A stretch of DNA of 64,000 bases from Chaetoderma sp. LZ-2023a (taxonomy: Eukaryota > Mollusca > Caudofoveata > Chaetodermatida > Chaetodermatidae): assembly GCA_034401795.1 (NCBI GenBank), contig CM067373.1:36181443-36245442 (forward strand), in the 5' to 3' direction. The notes beneath the pieces are model-generated. The model was given only the letters and a program-made list of their open reading frames with translations, was not told the DNA's origin and searched no databases. Both the position numbers and the translations under genes were made by a program. Shown here piece after piece: positions 36,901 to 51,900 of the stretch. How positions within the stretch are numbered: the first letter of the stretch is position 1; each line of letters starts with the position of its first letter.

Positions 36901-39900
36901 ATTATATTTGGCAGGAAACATCCTCAGGGCATAAGGATCCAAGTTTGTTCAAACAAAGCCGATCAGCCAATTTGGCTGGCGGCCATCTTGCATTTTGGCC
37001 AATTTTAGGAAACATCTTTAAAGAATCTTCTCCGAAACCGCTTAGGGAATCGATTCAAAACTTATGAAACATCATCTAGGGAAAGTGGTACGTCAAGTTT
37101 GTTCAAGAGAACTTGATTGACCATGTGGTTTGGCGGCCATCTTGGATGACCTATTTTCCCCGAAAATGCCTCCAAAACTGCTGAGGGGATCAGGCCGAAA
37201 TTTGGGAGGTATGCTTAGGGACTAAGGGCCATTAAAGTTTGTTCAAGGGAAGTTGGTACGTAAAAAGAAAATGGCCGCTGTTGACCAATCAAAATTTAGC
37301 GTGTTTGGTGGCCATATTGGATTTTTTTATTTGATGGATTTTGAGGCCAAAATTGTTTTTATATATTTTTGGGGGGTATTCTGATTTCAAATTTGCCATT
37401 TTCGAAACTGTTGGATAAACAGTTTGGCGGCCATCTTGGATCATTTTCCTGCCAAAAGCTCCCATACTAAAGCAATTGGAAATTTTAAATGTCTTCTCGA
37501 TAACCACTGGGCCGATTACAATTATATTTGGCAGAAACAATCCTTAGGGCATAGAGATTCAAGTTTATTCAAATGAACCCGATCGGCCAATTTGGCCGGC
37601 AGCCATCTTTGATTTTTTTTTTTAATATCTTTTTAAAATCGCCAAAACCGCTGGGGGCATCGATTAAAAATTCATGAAATTTGGTCTATGGTAAGAGCTG
37701 AACCAAGTTTGTTCAAGGGAACATGATTGGTCAAATAGTTGGGCAGCCATCATGGATGACCTGGTTTTCATGAAAACAACTTCTTCAGAACTGATGAACG
37801 GATCGTTCCGAAATTTGGCAGATATAATTAGGGACTAAGGGCCATTAAAGTATATTCAAGTAAAGTTGATCCGTCAAGAAACATGACTGGTTTTTATAAA
37901 TGTCTAAAAATCTTCTCCGAAACCGTTTGGGGGATTGATTTCAAACTCATGAAATATCAGTTCGGGTAAGAGCTGAACCAAGTTTGTTCAAGGGACAAAA
38001 TTGGGGAGATATGATTAGGGACTAAATAAAGGCTATTAGAGTTTGTCCCATGAAGATATGTCAAAACAACATGTCCGCCATGAATCAACCAAAATTTAGC
38101 TTTTTTGGTGGAGTTATGGTGTTTTCTGCGAATTCTGAGAAAATCATAAAACGACAACTTATTAACCGCTGGGCCAATTTTAGTAAAACTTGGTTAAACC
38201 TTCCTCACAGAAATTTGATTGTTAAATTTTTCCAGTGGTCATCTCGTTTTGTTCGGTTGTGCCAGTGGCCAATAATTGCAGGTAAGCAATCCAGGCCCCT
38301 TGTGCCTCTTGTTTCAAGAGGCAGTGCTATTTTCAAGAAGCAGTGCTATGATTCTGATTCAAAGAAATCTATTGATATTCTCCAGAGTTATCTCCATTGA
38401 AAAACTTAGAATTTATACGAATTGTCTTCTTAGGCCCAAATCTCGAAGAATTATGAACCTAGGGAGGAATATGCCATCTTCTGATGGTGCTTGTTTAGTC
38501 AAATGTCAAACTTCAAGGTCATTGGAAATGCTGGTGGACGAGAATCAGATGTTTCAGGAATACTTGTTATAATTATTTTCAAAATATTCAGTTGTCTTCC
38601 CTATTCCATTCATCTTTGTTCGAGAATTAAGAGAACATTCTTTCATAGCTATATATAATTCATATGTAAATATCCTGGAACTGGACAATACTGTGTGAGT
38701 ATACTTCTAAATTTGGAAACATTCCGCTACATATGATTATTTTCAGCTTTCATCAAACCCAGAGTTTCTATGGCGATTTTCCAGAGCCAGCTATTTGTTG
38801 TCTGGCATTGAAGGGAGACGTGGAAATGAGGAGATGAAGAAGAAATATTTATACGCTGCAAATGACTACGCTACTAGTGCGTTACATCACAATGCAGATT
38901 GTCCTGACGCTCATAAATGGTACGGCAATACTACCCTATGTAGCCATTAATCTTGTTAACTTTAATACTGTAGCGGAGTGTTTGAATTTAGACCTGGACA
39001 AGTATAGAAAGTTATGAAAATCTCCAGGCTTTAATCCTGAGAGACTAATGGAGCTGTTTCCCAAAGGGCAAAAGTCCATACATTATGCCCAGTCATAAAG
39101 CAGAAAACTGACCAATCAGAATGCTGTATTGATATTTATGCCATACTTTAGTACCCTAATACACAGTAAGTACCCTCTGCGAAATCGGCCCCTGATATAA
39201 CAAATTCTTTATGAAGTAAGGAAAATTCTGTTGGATATTTTGAAACTAATTTGACTGGAGGCTGTTGCTGCAATGGGTCAAATTGGTTTCAAAATATGCA
39301 ACAATCTTCCTATGCAGTTGTCTTGAAATTGTGACATTGTAATTTCAAGTGTTAACCCTTACCACACTGATGTCAATGTTCTATCTTTTACTGTGTCAAT
39401 AGAATACAAACTGGTTTACATTTTTCAACAATTTTGGTGGACGATATTGCTGTCTACGACAGAACCATCTTCCATCAAATTTGTAGAAAAATGAACACCA
39501 GTTCATCTCTTAATTTAATTTGAAAATTTTGACATCAGAGTGGTAAGGGTTAAATGTCTGGCAATCAAACATTTTGGAGAGGATGGAACCTATAAATAAC
39601 ATAAAATAATAAATAAATAAGATTTGTCTAATTCCTCTTATTACTTACACAATCAGTTATTTTGCTGCGTTATTACAACAAGCACTGATCCCCCCCAAGG
39701 GCAGAATGTATATTTATAGTATTATGTATATTTCTTGAGTGTAAGCAATATTGTTCATACCTGTTTGTAATGGGTAAGAATAATTTCTCTCTTTCATGAT
39801 AACTGGTGTTCATTTCAAAATGTTTTTACCTTAATAGGGAGATCCAATCAGTCACTCAAGTATATGACATCATACTAAATTACATCACATTTCTCTGCAG

Positions 39901-42900
39901 TTGTCTTGAGAAATATACATTTGCAGGTCAAAAGAAAAATATTTTTGTAAATTCCAGTTCTAAATTTACAAAAATACTCTTATGTATTATTACTCTATTC
40001 TGTGGCTGTAGTAGTAGAAACATACTACAGCTGCAATCAGTCCTTCGCTTTTGCCCACTGTGTCTTGTCCTAAGCCAAAATCCTTATAGCTCCCTCAGGT
40101 CTATTCTTGACTTGAGTGTAATGAGTCCTGCTTTCTTGAGGTCACCTCGTAGCACACTTAGCAGATTTATGCAATGACCTCCTCTCCTGGCTTTGTATTT
40201 GCTGGCTCCGAGTAGGGCGAATTTCAAGGCTTTCTGTGCTGGTGTCTCTTCTGGCATCCTTGAACCTGAACATGAACCATCTTTGCTGGATGACTTTTAC
40301 AGACAGCGGCGACGTATTTGTATAGTGTGTCATTGGAAATTGTACTGTCTGGCCATCGGTGTCCAGTGATGGTGCACATGTGTTTGCGATGCCAGGCATC
40401 GAGTTTGTTTAGAGCTGAATTTTGAGCTCCCCAGCTGTTACAGTTATACAGCATCAAGGATACACAGTTTGTATTATATAAACCTAGCCTTTTAATCAAC
40501 GGCATCTTTCATCTACGAACCCATATAGCTTCCAGATGAACTGGAAAGCTATGCTGCCCATGACGCAGCAATACTGCAAAGCAGTGAGCCCAGGATTGTA
40601 CTTTTCCTCGATAGTTCGCTGCCACGAAATTGATCGCCATTTTCTTTAGTTTTATGCTTTGTAGATAGGTATATGTGGGTGAACTCTGTTTTAGATTCAT
40701 TCATAGAGATTCTCAATTTTTAGTTTGGTTGCAGCTATTGGGAGAAGTTCGTCAAGGGGTTTCTTTTCCTCATCTTTGAAGCCCACATCATTGGCATATT
40801 CCATCTCTAGCGGCATACCCAGTATTGATGCTTTGGGGGGGGGGGTTGGTCTTGTGGAACGTTCCTGCACGGAATTCAATGCTGCAGCAAGGTAATGGGT
40901 GAAAAGCACTGGAAACAGACCATCTCCCTGTGTGGATCCGATTGATGTCTCAAACTCTACAGACTTTACTGACTTGACTCATACTCTCAGCTTGGTGTCT
41001 TCAAGCAGTAGTCTCACTAGTCGTAGCTCATCTCCATTGCAACTGTCCTGCAGTTGAAATGCAATACTCTTATCTTGGCCTGCAAATGACCATTCACTGA
41101 AGAACATTTCTTGAAACATTTTGACCATTAAAGAATTAATTGATATAAGAAACAGTTTGATCATTTTGAGTTGTTGTTGACACAAGATGAACCTGCATCA
41201 GTGATATCAATATATTTTTTCTTTCACGGTGTCTGATGTAACACCAATGGAGGAATCCAGTGTAGCTATTCCCCGCCCATCTTTAGCTAGGCTCCACCCA
41301 TGCATTGCCCATTTTGGGATCAATCAATCCTTACACTCCGAATCTCAATTTCCAGAAATCTATACATGTAAGCTGTTGAATATTTTAAAACTAATTTAGG
41401 CAGCAACAGTGGCTAGTCAAATTAGTTGCAAAATATTCAATGTCAGCATGTTCATTAAATAGTAAAGATAGAACAACAATGCTTAGTCCGTAATCAATTA
41501 AACATTCGTGATGAATGTAGATTATGACATCATCCTACACGTCATGTAGTTGATTATGATGTCATATGATTGATGGATAAACTGGAAAGGTCCATTCCTA
41601 ATTCCTTTCATCAGCAGGTCTTTGTGTTGTCTTTCATCAGCAGGTCTTTGTGTTGTGTCAAGCCATGTAAGTAGTTAATATCTGTACAGACAGTTAAACG
41701 GTCCAGGGTAAGCATTACTCGATCCGATAATACTCATGCATAAAGATTCTAATTAATTTATTACTGGGCTGATGATGGAAATGTAATGTTATTGTTTTCT
41801 TTGTAGGATTGCGGTAACCTTGGGCATCATCGGTGAGTATGAAGGAACACAAGAAAAGATCCGCAATGGTTACAAGATCAGAGTGAGTACTTTTTCCCCC
41901 TGAATTTCATGAGTTGAAATGCAATTTATTGACCGTTTATTCTAACCGTTCACTGACAAATCCCGTAAATGGTATATTCTTGATGACATAAAACTTATTC
42001 CATTGAATGTTGTGAAATTAATTTTACTGGAAGCCATTGGTGCCTAAGGCAGCATAGACTTCCAGTCAAATTAATTTCAAAATATTCAACAGTTTTCTTG
42101 TAGGGTTGCCTAGAAAATGAGATTTGATGAATTCATTGGTGAAAGGGTTAATACAGGTTCTTACTGAAGAGCATTAATTAAAAAAAGATAGCAGGCATGG
42201 ACATCAAAAATCCAATGTTCTGCCCTGATTAAAAAAATTGCCCTCATATGGTCTGTGTTGCAACACATGTTGTCCTATGCAAACCATGACATTAAAGGGG
42301 CTATCACTGATAGAGCCATAAATTTAATATACAGAACCATGTCCATAAAACAGTTCCAGTGGGTCAATACTCTCATTTTAACACCAGTTGTTATATATAC
42401 GACTACTCAATATTCAAGAAGATGCAAATTATAAATTCCACAAATATAAAAAATGTAAACGCAAATCAGATGATCAACTTTGTCTCCATTTCACAGAGAA
42501 ACCAGAGTATTTGGTACTTAGTGGTCACTTGCGATTCATCCCCGTCTTGTATAGACAAAAAAATATTATTTATGCAACTTATTTATTTAATATCGTCACA
42601 TAAACTTTTCCGATTTCTGTCCTCCCCGCGTGTAACGTTTTTATGTTTCCAATCATCGTAGCACTAATATTTTGTCTGTCGCCGGCGAACTGTCTAGACA
42701 TATTTATGATTTTTCCGATTTTAGAGTGTTTCATAAATACTTATTGTTTCCCTAAATTAAGAGTCTACCGTTCACACGAGGTTCCAGAAAAACAACAAAT
42801 AACAAATATATGTGACGAGGTCTGAACTTATGTATAAAAATTAGTATGTAGTAATAATACACCATGACCATTATATTATAGCAGAAATATTGAAAATTTC

Positions 42901-45900
42901 CAAATTTATTTATGTCTCAGAGGTAATGCCTCTTTAATGCTGATTGAGATTTGCCACGGCCAGTGATATCAGAGATAGTTACATAGTGATGTGACATGAT
43001 GTGCTATGACATAATACCCACCACATCAAATACTTTGTGAACAGAGGATGGTGCTTAAAACACATTCAGAAGAGTGCATCACGTAAAAGTATGATTTATG
43101 TCATGAGAGAATTGTGTAAAAGATGTTAACTTGTCGTGCCTCTATGTAGCTGTATGTGGTAATATTTAGTGATTGACAAGCCGTTTGGATGAAAGTTGGT
43201 GACTGTCAAGAGAAAGAGAGAGAGAGAGATGGCTCCTCACACCCTGATAAGAGCCACAGTCGCTCGAGAAGATGGGAAGATGGGATCTAACCGGTGTCGG
43301 CGAGAGGAGACATCCATGTTCTCGCCCCAATATTAAGAGACTACAAAGCTACAACAGAACAGTCTCACATCTCTTCATCCATTTCTGTTGAATACCATGC
43401 CTTGACTTATATTGTAATGTAGGGAGTGGAACAAGTATGACTTAAAAATAACTTAAATTTACTTTATTCCATTATTATTAGCAACTCACCTGGCCAAAAT
43501 GTCCAAGTGAGCTTTGCCATGGTGACTGTCCATCGGCCATCCACCCATCTGTCTCTCCGTCAACCATTGTTTAAAAATGCTACTCCTCATTAACTGCTTG
43601 ACGGATTTCAAACTACTTTGGCTGTAAGTACCCTATGATGGTAAGCTTCAGAACTTGCATACAGAATTTTTATTGGCCAATTTTTCCGGTGGCCATCTTG
43701 GGTTTTCCAAAAAATTTGTGAAATCAGATAAAAGCCTACTCCTTAACTTCTTGGACTATTTCACGCAAACTCGGCTGGAAGGACCCTAGAGGAGTATGCA
43801 TCGGATGATCCATACAGAATTTTGATTGGTCAGTTTTTTTGCCAGCCATCTTGAATTTTCTGAAAACTGGCGGGAAATTGGTTAAAAGCCTACTCATTAA
43901 CCACTAGGCCGATTTCAAGCAAACTCGGTTGAAAGGACCCTAGAGTGGTATGCTTCAGATCATTATACAGAATTTTGATTGATCAGTTTGTTCGGCGGGA
44001 AAATGGTGGGAAATCGCTTAAAACACTACTATTCATTAACTGCTTGGACAATTTCAACCAGACTTGGCTGGAAAGGGTACTAGGCTGGTAGGTTTCAGAA
44101 CTAGTATATACAGAATTTTGATTGGCCAATTTTTTTCAGTGATCTAGGATTTTTTTTTTAATTTGCAGAACTCGGTTAAAAGGCTACTCCTCATTAACCG
44201 CTTGAACGATTTCAAGAAAACTCAGTTGGAAGGACCCTAGAGTGGTGTGCTTCAGAGTATACAGAATTTTGATTGGTCAATTTGTTCAGTGGCCATCTTG
44301 TATTTTCCGAAAATTGTGAATTTGTTTAAATGCTACTCCTAATTAACCGCTTAGGCAATTTCAACCAGATTTGGCTGGAAGGATCCTATAATGGTAGCCT
44401 GTAGTTTGGTTGGCCGTTTTGGATTTTTCAAAAATTATCCATCATGTCTTTAAATGCAAGTGATTCAAATGCTAATGGTTCAGGTAAGTGTCACAGGCCC
44501 TTGGGCCTCTTGTTTCCATCAGTATGCAGCTGCCCAGAAGTCTATTTGCAATGTGTTATTCTAAGTTATTTGTAATTTCAGGAACACATTGAAAAAGCAA
44601 TTGAGTTAAAGCCAAATGATCCAACAATGCACTATATGCTGGGACGATGGTGTTATGGAGTGAGTTACACTTTTAACTAGTTGTTCCACTTTATAAGATA
44701 ACATAATTAGCTTTTGCACCTATCCCTACATCTTTATGCTTTTTATTATCTTTGATGAAATCAAAGCTGGGTACATGTGTACCTATGCTGACCAAGCATA
44801 TCATGGTCATAGCAAAATAGCTCTCAATAGTGAGAGGATGGAGTATGGTGATATTGTAGTCAGTAAAGTCACTGACGATTCAGAGCACTTTGACCACCTT
44901 CACTGACAATTCAGAGCACTTTGACCACCTTAATACGTAATCTTTATTATCTATGTTAAGCTTTTTATTTAGCCAAGCATGTTTTCATGTAAAGCGATGT
45001 ATTTTCGTATGAACACTAATCAGTCCTGGTTATCGTGGCCTGTGCATAAAAAGTTGTTTCTAACAGATAACTCGATCTTGTGCACAGGTTGCGATAAAAT
45101 TCCATAAACATATTAACTTTGGTTCATTTGTATTTTCAGGTCACAAAGTCGCCAGTGATTTTGCTACAACATCGCTTTCTACTCCATTACTGGTCCATCG
45201 CACCAAATAATTACACTTTTAAAATCTTTGTTTTGCGCAGGTTTACATGTTGACATGGTTGGAGCGCCAGCTAGCTGCTACTCTGTTTGCTGCACCGCCC
45301 ACTTCCACTGTTGAGGAGGCTCTATCCCACTTCCTACAGGTCTGTAAACTTGGTGAGGTTTTTTATTAACCCTTTAAACACACATATCAGCCAAAAATGG
45401 CTTCTGCAGTGGTCTTGAGAAATGTCCATCTGCAGACCAAGAAGACTATTTCTCAAAATTTACCACTGAAATGACTGGCTCGATAACCGAGCCACTCATT
45501 CCAGTGGTAAATTTTCAAAAATAGGCTTCTTGGTCTGCAAATGAACATTTTCTAAGAGAAAATCTAAATTTATTGAGCAAATTCGATGGTTAAATGGTTA
45601 AAACGTGCATTGTTCTCCAAACTAAATACTCAATATGGTATTTTGTCTCCTCTGGCTGAGCGATGGTTCAATAGTGTATTTTTGTCTCCTCAGGCTGAAA
45701 GATTTGAAAATGAGATGCTCTGAGAATCCATTTCTTGCATTCTGGTTGATAAACAACATTTTTATTTTCCATCCAAACATTGCCTATAATTTGAGAGTAT
45801 CGTCATCAGTTTCGAAAGGGTGTGGCCTGACAGCCGACTTCTTTCACTTCAAGAGTATACTTACCTCCCTACTACTCTTTGATATTGCTAAATATCGGCT

Positions 45901-48900
45901 TTCACTCAATAAAACACTCAGATTAAAAAAGTTAGGTGCCCCTACTGGGCAGGGAGTCAGATGACAGTCAGGCGGATGCCAGCCCCACCACCGTGCATGC
46001 GCCGACTAGTACTTCCTCTTTGCTAATGAAGGTCTTCTCACTTTGCCCTCTTTGTCCACTTCCTTCCCCCTAAGGTGGAGAGAGTTAAGAGGCCATAAGG
46101 TTTGTGGAGCGTCCGGTTCATCAGATCAGATGGTTTGCCTATGCTAAAGACTCAGGTACTCTAGTTATGATATGAGGCATTTCTATTATATTTGACAATA
46201 TTTATAAAATCTTACTGCCATTTATCATTGTTTATCTGATGTTTGTATAGTCTGTATAAACTATCCGGTCTAGTTAGAATGTTCTGGATATGATTACGAT
46301 TCGTCCTTACACCTGGAGGTTTTGTTTCGGATCGATTTAATTTCTTATTTTTTAAGTTATGACGTCATAATCAGCCTTGGGCCTTACTATCAGTTATAAG
46401 TTTTGTCCAACGCTGATTTATTATCATTATTAGCTTGGGTCTTATGGCCCCTTCCTCCTTGTTTATTTCGTGTTGTGTTCTAATTCAATATCTGTAATAC
46501 TCATTGTCTTCGTCCTCTGCTGTGTTTCAGAGGCCTGGTTGTCCTTCATGTGGTAGATTTATCCTTGACAAGTTCTTCCCCCATTTATGCTCCCAGTGCA
46601 GCCCATGTGGGCCATTGTTTAAATGTGAGATCTGTAAAAGATGGGGGGGGGGGGGTTAGCTAATGTCTGAATTTCTCTCATTACAGACCAGGGAGAAGGC
46701 TCCAGAGGAAGAGTAAGAAAGAGGCTTCTGGTAAGAAGGGTAAGAGGAAGGCCTCATCCGCTATGGATATGGAGGCCTTCCGTATTGAGATGATGGGAGA
46801 GATGAAGAGGACAATTAAAGATTTGGTCCCAGAATTGCTTCGTGGCATGCTTCCTGGTCCAAATCTTTTGTTGTCCTCTTCATCTGCTCCGGAGCAGATA
46901 ATCCCCGCCTCTGAATCGGTGCTATTTAGGGACCCATCAGTTTTCGACCATGATTCAGAGGTGGCCCTAATAGAGGGTGAAATCTACGGTAAAAACACTG
47001 GCAGCAGGCTTGCCGCACCGGTTGTTCGTGGTCAGGTGTCGCTGGAACCTGCCTGCCTATCAGGCCAGGATTATCCGCACCCTGCAGGTACCAGTTCTCC
47101 TATGGTACCTCTCCTGGCCAGTCCGGGTTAGCATTCTTTGCTAACCTGGAGTCTAATCTTTCTGGCCAGGTAGCATTCACAGGTGGCCACGGAGGAAAAC
47201 TGGTCTGACGCTTGTCAGTGGCTAATTAACGTCAGGCCAGATCTTGCCGTGGTTCAGTCGGCCAGTCAACGGGACCAGCGCCCGTGGCTGGCAGGTAAAC
47301 CGACTGTTACCGCTATGCCATCTTTGCCGTTAGCTGATCATATTGTTGATATGTTCACTGCGGCGGAGACGTCTATTAGTGCACATGGACGTTTAGCGAA
47401 GGCCCTCCGTGAAGTGGCAAAGCGGTGCCGTATTACAGCTGATCAATATCAGCTATACGGTGTAGTACCGAAACCAAGCACAGATGACCATGCAGCGCTG
47501 GATGAAGATACGCGGCCAGGTTCCCGGTCTGACACGAGAGCACTGTGTTCGAACGTGTTGCGTTCGGCTAACACCGCGTTACGTGATGCGGAAGAGAGTT
47601 CGAGGGCGTCCATTGCGGCGCTTTCGCATGTCACAGTTGTTACAAGGGGTAGTAACGGCATCCGCATTACGTCAGCCTAGTCCGGTGACTGTCCAGAGAG
47701 CCATCCAAGATGGAATTAATTTGGCTTTGGACTGTTTAACCCGGTCTGTAACCAGTAGTGTCCGGGCGAGGCACACGTTTTCTCTTGATAACTTGTGCCC
47801 GTCCCAGGATTTGTATAATAGGCTGCTGCGTACGCCTATGACAAGTCCTGGTCTCTGGAGGTGAGGGATGTAGGCATCTCCAGGAGACGGTTACACTGGT
47901 CAATAACCAGAGGGCATTACGGGAGCAATTTGAAGTGCTCCGTAGAGAGCGCGTTCGCGCGGCTCCCGCTGCGTGTCATCCCCTGCAGGCTCGAGGCGGT
48001 GGTGGCCAGGTCAGAGGCCAGCCACCAGCGCAGCATCGGCCGTGTGCGCTTCGGCCACGGCCGCGTGCGCTTTGGCCAGCAGCGAGGGGGGCGCAGGCAG
48101 CCGCCCGCGCACCGTGGTTCTACTTCGAATAATACTTACCAGATGTACTATTATGATGTCTATTATCTAGTCTAGCTCAAAATAAACAATTAAAACTCCG
48201 CACTCTCCTGGTCCTGCCCATACTGTGTCCGGGAATACCATAGCCGCAGGTACTGAGTCAATTCCCAATCACAGTCAGATTCGTCTATTTTGCGACTTGA
48301 GAAAGTCACATTTTGTCAGAGCTCTTAAAATTTTCAATTTTAACTGATTTAAGTGTTGTTGGAGTGTGTTACTGTTGGCATCATGGAAGAAAAAGGGTAA
48401 TCATCACAGGGGCAGGTTGTATCAATCTAGAATTTATACATTCGTGCCATAATGACTGTTTGAAATTTCCTTAAATTGGCACATTGTTTTAAAATTTTAG
48501 CCATTGTTGGAGTCGCTTCTGTACCCGTTAACTTTTAGTTTAATTTGGGTACTCGGTTAATTTCTCTTGTGACTCGGTTCCTCTAAATATGGATGCACCC
48601 TTAACCAAGATGGCGGCGCCCATGAATTATGTCGTTCTTGGCTTGGTGTGTCTATGCACTCTGTTTATCGCCGATTTTAGCCTTCGCTTCATTGTCGAGG
48701 GTGTTTGTAGCGATCAGCGATGTAGTCTTGGTTATTTAACGTTAGTTAAAGGCTGAGTTGTGTTTTTAAAGAATTTTCACTCAAAAAAGTTTCAAATATC
48801 TCCTGCCTAAGAACTTGATTATCATTAATTTCAGAGAAAGTTAATGTGTTTAAGAAATCTTAACTATCAAGTCGATTGTGCGTATTGCTCGTTATCATTG

Positions 48901-51900
48901 TGCCAGAAGTGCAACCGGTTCATGAAACGGAAGTATTTGGGACATCACTGCGTGGCGTGCGCTCAGTGTAAGGTTGGGAGCCCTTGTGATGTGTGTGTGA
49001 AGTGGTCATCGGCAATGGTGGCAGAGTTGGACAGGGATCGGCGTGCGAGACTGGAGAAGATCGCGAAGGACAAGGCAGCGAAGTTGCAGCAGGCGTCGTT
49101 GATGGGACTGGAAGGTCGGCTGAATGACAGGATGGATTCAGCTCTGGGCGTATGGGCAGCCCAGTTCAAGTCAATGTTTGAGTCATTGCAGTCCACGGTC
49201 CCGGTGACGCAAGCTGGTGCAGTACAACCATTAGGTGGTCCGGCTAGTTCTGCTGAGGGTCATGCACCTGCCCCTTCTCTGTCCTTGGCTCAAGAGCCGA
49301 CGATAGAGGAGGAAGATCTGTTGCTGATGGAAGATTCCGGCATGCCGGATATTTCTGTGACGGCAATGCCCGGTACGTCCCAGGGGTCGCTGTCGGGATT
49401 GGTACGGGTTTGCCAGGCGGACGGTGATGTCGACGTTCCGTCGGGCATTTTCCATCCGCTATTTGTGCAACCGGAGGGGTCGGCAGAGCCGTGTTTTGCG
49501 GTTCCTGCTGGTATCCCGGCGGCCTTAGGTGCGGCTCCTATCGGAATGCCGCCACCTGCCATAAGTAAAGCGGTCGTGGTCCCGACTCCCGTGCTGGAGC
49601 CGATGGACTGCGGAGAATCCGGGTCTGGCGATTCGTTAGACACCGGTGCCGCTGGTAGTCGCGCTATGGATGCGCTCTGTCTTGGCAGAGACGGGTCTCA
49701 TAGCGCTCAGCATGGATCGTCGGTGGCTCTCTCATCCAAGGGAGAGAGGGAGGATGAAAACGGGAGTTCATTGATGGACGAGTCCGTTTTCTGCACCGAA
49801 GCTGAATGGGTGCAGGTCCTTGGATGGATGACCAATCGTCTCGGGTTGGCATCTGATCTGGGATCTCAGCGCGATCCGGCGATGGAGCGGATGTCAGAGC
49901 GAGCGGCTGTCAAGTGGCTCTTCTGCCATGCCGACACTCCCTTTGGACATGCAGACTTCCGACATGCTGGAGGTTGCAGCATACCGTCTGGTTCAGCCAG
50001 ACTAAGCATTGCCAAAGGCCCCGAAGGGGATAAGGAGTAGGGTCCGTTTTCCAGAGCTGGCCTACCATCAGTACGCCCATGTTCCACGGCTTTCCGTTGC
50101 GGAACGAGAGGCTCTGAATAGACTGTTGGCTGGGAAGGCTAAGGGGCGGTCGCGTCCTTTGGTTTCTCAGACCAACAAAGACCCGTTCAATGAGCTCACG
50201 CTCATTGAGGATGCGGCGAGGGCAGCCATGGCTGCGCTGTCGCACGGGTGTACCGTCCTGCAGGGTATGCTGGACTGCACGGCGGAGGGTGGACAGGTGC
50301 CAGAGGCTGCTCCCGGCGTTGTTCGGGACACCATGCGCCTGTCTCAGGATTGCCTGGCCAGGGTGATCACTAGGACATTGGCAGAGCGACGGAGAATGGT
50401 TCTCGATTGTGTAGAACCAGGACCAGAGATGAGGGCTGCATTATCTTCTGCACCTTTCATAGGTCCAGGCTTGTTCGGCGGCTCGGCACGACAAGCTCTC
50501 TCCAAGGTCGCGTCAATGGTTGCAGAGCAGGAGGTAGTCGGCAAGTCGTGGAAGTGGACTAAGAGGACACAGCAGCCGTCCTTCTGGCCGTGATGCCCAT
50601 AGGCCATCCGGATCACAAGGACGTGGCTGTTCATCCTCATACAAGTCCTCTAATAAGAGGCAGTATGAGGAAGACAGGAAGGGTGGCGGTGCGGGCCGCG
50701 GCGGCTACCGTAAGGATGGCCGTGGCGGCGGTTCCGGACCGTCGTACTACAAGAAGCCGCGGGGCGGCCGTGGGGCTCGTTCCTGACAGGTTTCCGGCGG
50801 AACCGGTAGAGGTGGCTTTGGAGGCGAATGGAGTCGAGAATCTTCACCCAAGCGATTTAGCGTCTTATCGGCCAATCTTGACCGACAGCTGTGTGCAGAT
50901 TCCTTCCGTCGGAGGCAGACTTCAGGTATTCCTAAGCCAATGGGAACAGGTCGTGCGCGACTGTTTAGTTTGTCAGTGGATAAGAAACGGCTACGATCCG
51001 GACTGGCTCATCCATCAATCGTTAGTTCCGTTAACCTCGACTCCAATATGGACTCCTGTTCCAAGGGAATCAGATCGTCTAGACGCCATTCGATCAGAAA
51101 TAGAATCTCTTCGTCAGAAGAAGGCGATTCATCTAGTCAACGATCAGTCTTCACTGGGCTTCTATTCGATCATGTTCCTCGTTCCGAAGCGTACCGGAGG
51201 ATGGAGACCAATTCTCAATCTCAAACCGTTGAACAAATTTATTCTTTCTCCCAAATTTCAGATGGAGACGGTAGCAGCGGTAATGACAGGGCTGAGGAAA
51301 GGCATGTGGGGAGTGTCGATAGATCTGAATGATGCATATTTTCATATTCCAATGTCAATTCCTTTTCAGAAGTACCTTCGTTTTGCATTCCAAGACAATT
51401 TTTGGGAATTCAATGCTCTCCCGTTCGGCCTGACCACAGCTCCGAGGGTCTTCACCAAGGTGGTTCTCGCCATGACTTCTTTACTTCGCAGGAGAAACAT
51501 AGCTGTTCACACGTACATAGACGACTGGCTGCTAAAGGCGGGGAATCCAGTCACTCTGCGCAGCAATCTGCAGGTAGTCCTAGCCTTATTAAAGGATCTA
51601 GGGTGGATTGTGAATCTAGAGAAATCAGAACTGACTCCATCCCAGGAGTTTGTTTATCTGGGAATTATTTCAATCTCAGGGGCGGCGTACCTTTTCCGGC
51701 GGAGAGCAGAGTCAAAAGCCTGATTGCAGTTTTGGAGTCGGTTTCTCTAGGAGCCTATCTGACGGCGCGCCAGTTTCTCAGGATACTGGGGTTACTAGTA
51801 TCTCTGGAGAAGGTGGTTCCATATGCTGCACTCAGGCGCAGGCCAATTCAGATGTATCTAATGTCATTCTGGTCTCAGAAAACGGATCCGTTATCTCTGA

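Noticed and set aside
42359..42825. Plus-strand ORFs in intron 4
   Set aside because: AT-rich sequence, no motif, no splice context.
47449..47667. Minus-strand ORF inside DIRS-A gag
   Set aside because: Shadow frame without a recognisable domain.
49910..50640. Minus-strand ORFs over DIRS-B gag
   Set aside because: GC-rich shadows of the plus-strand gag frames.
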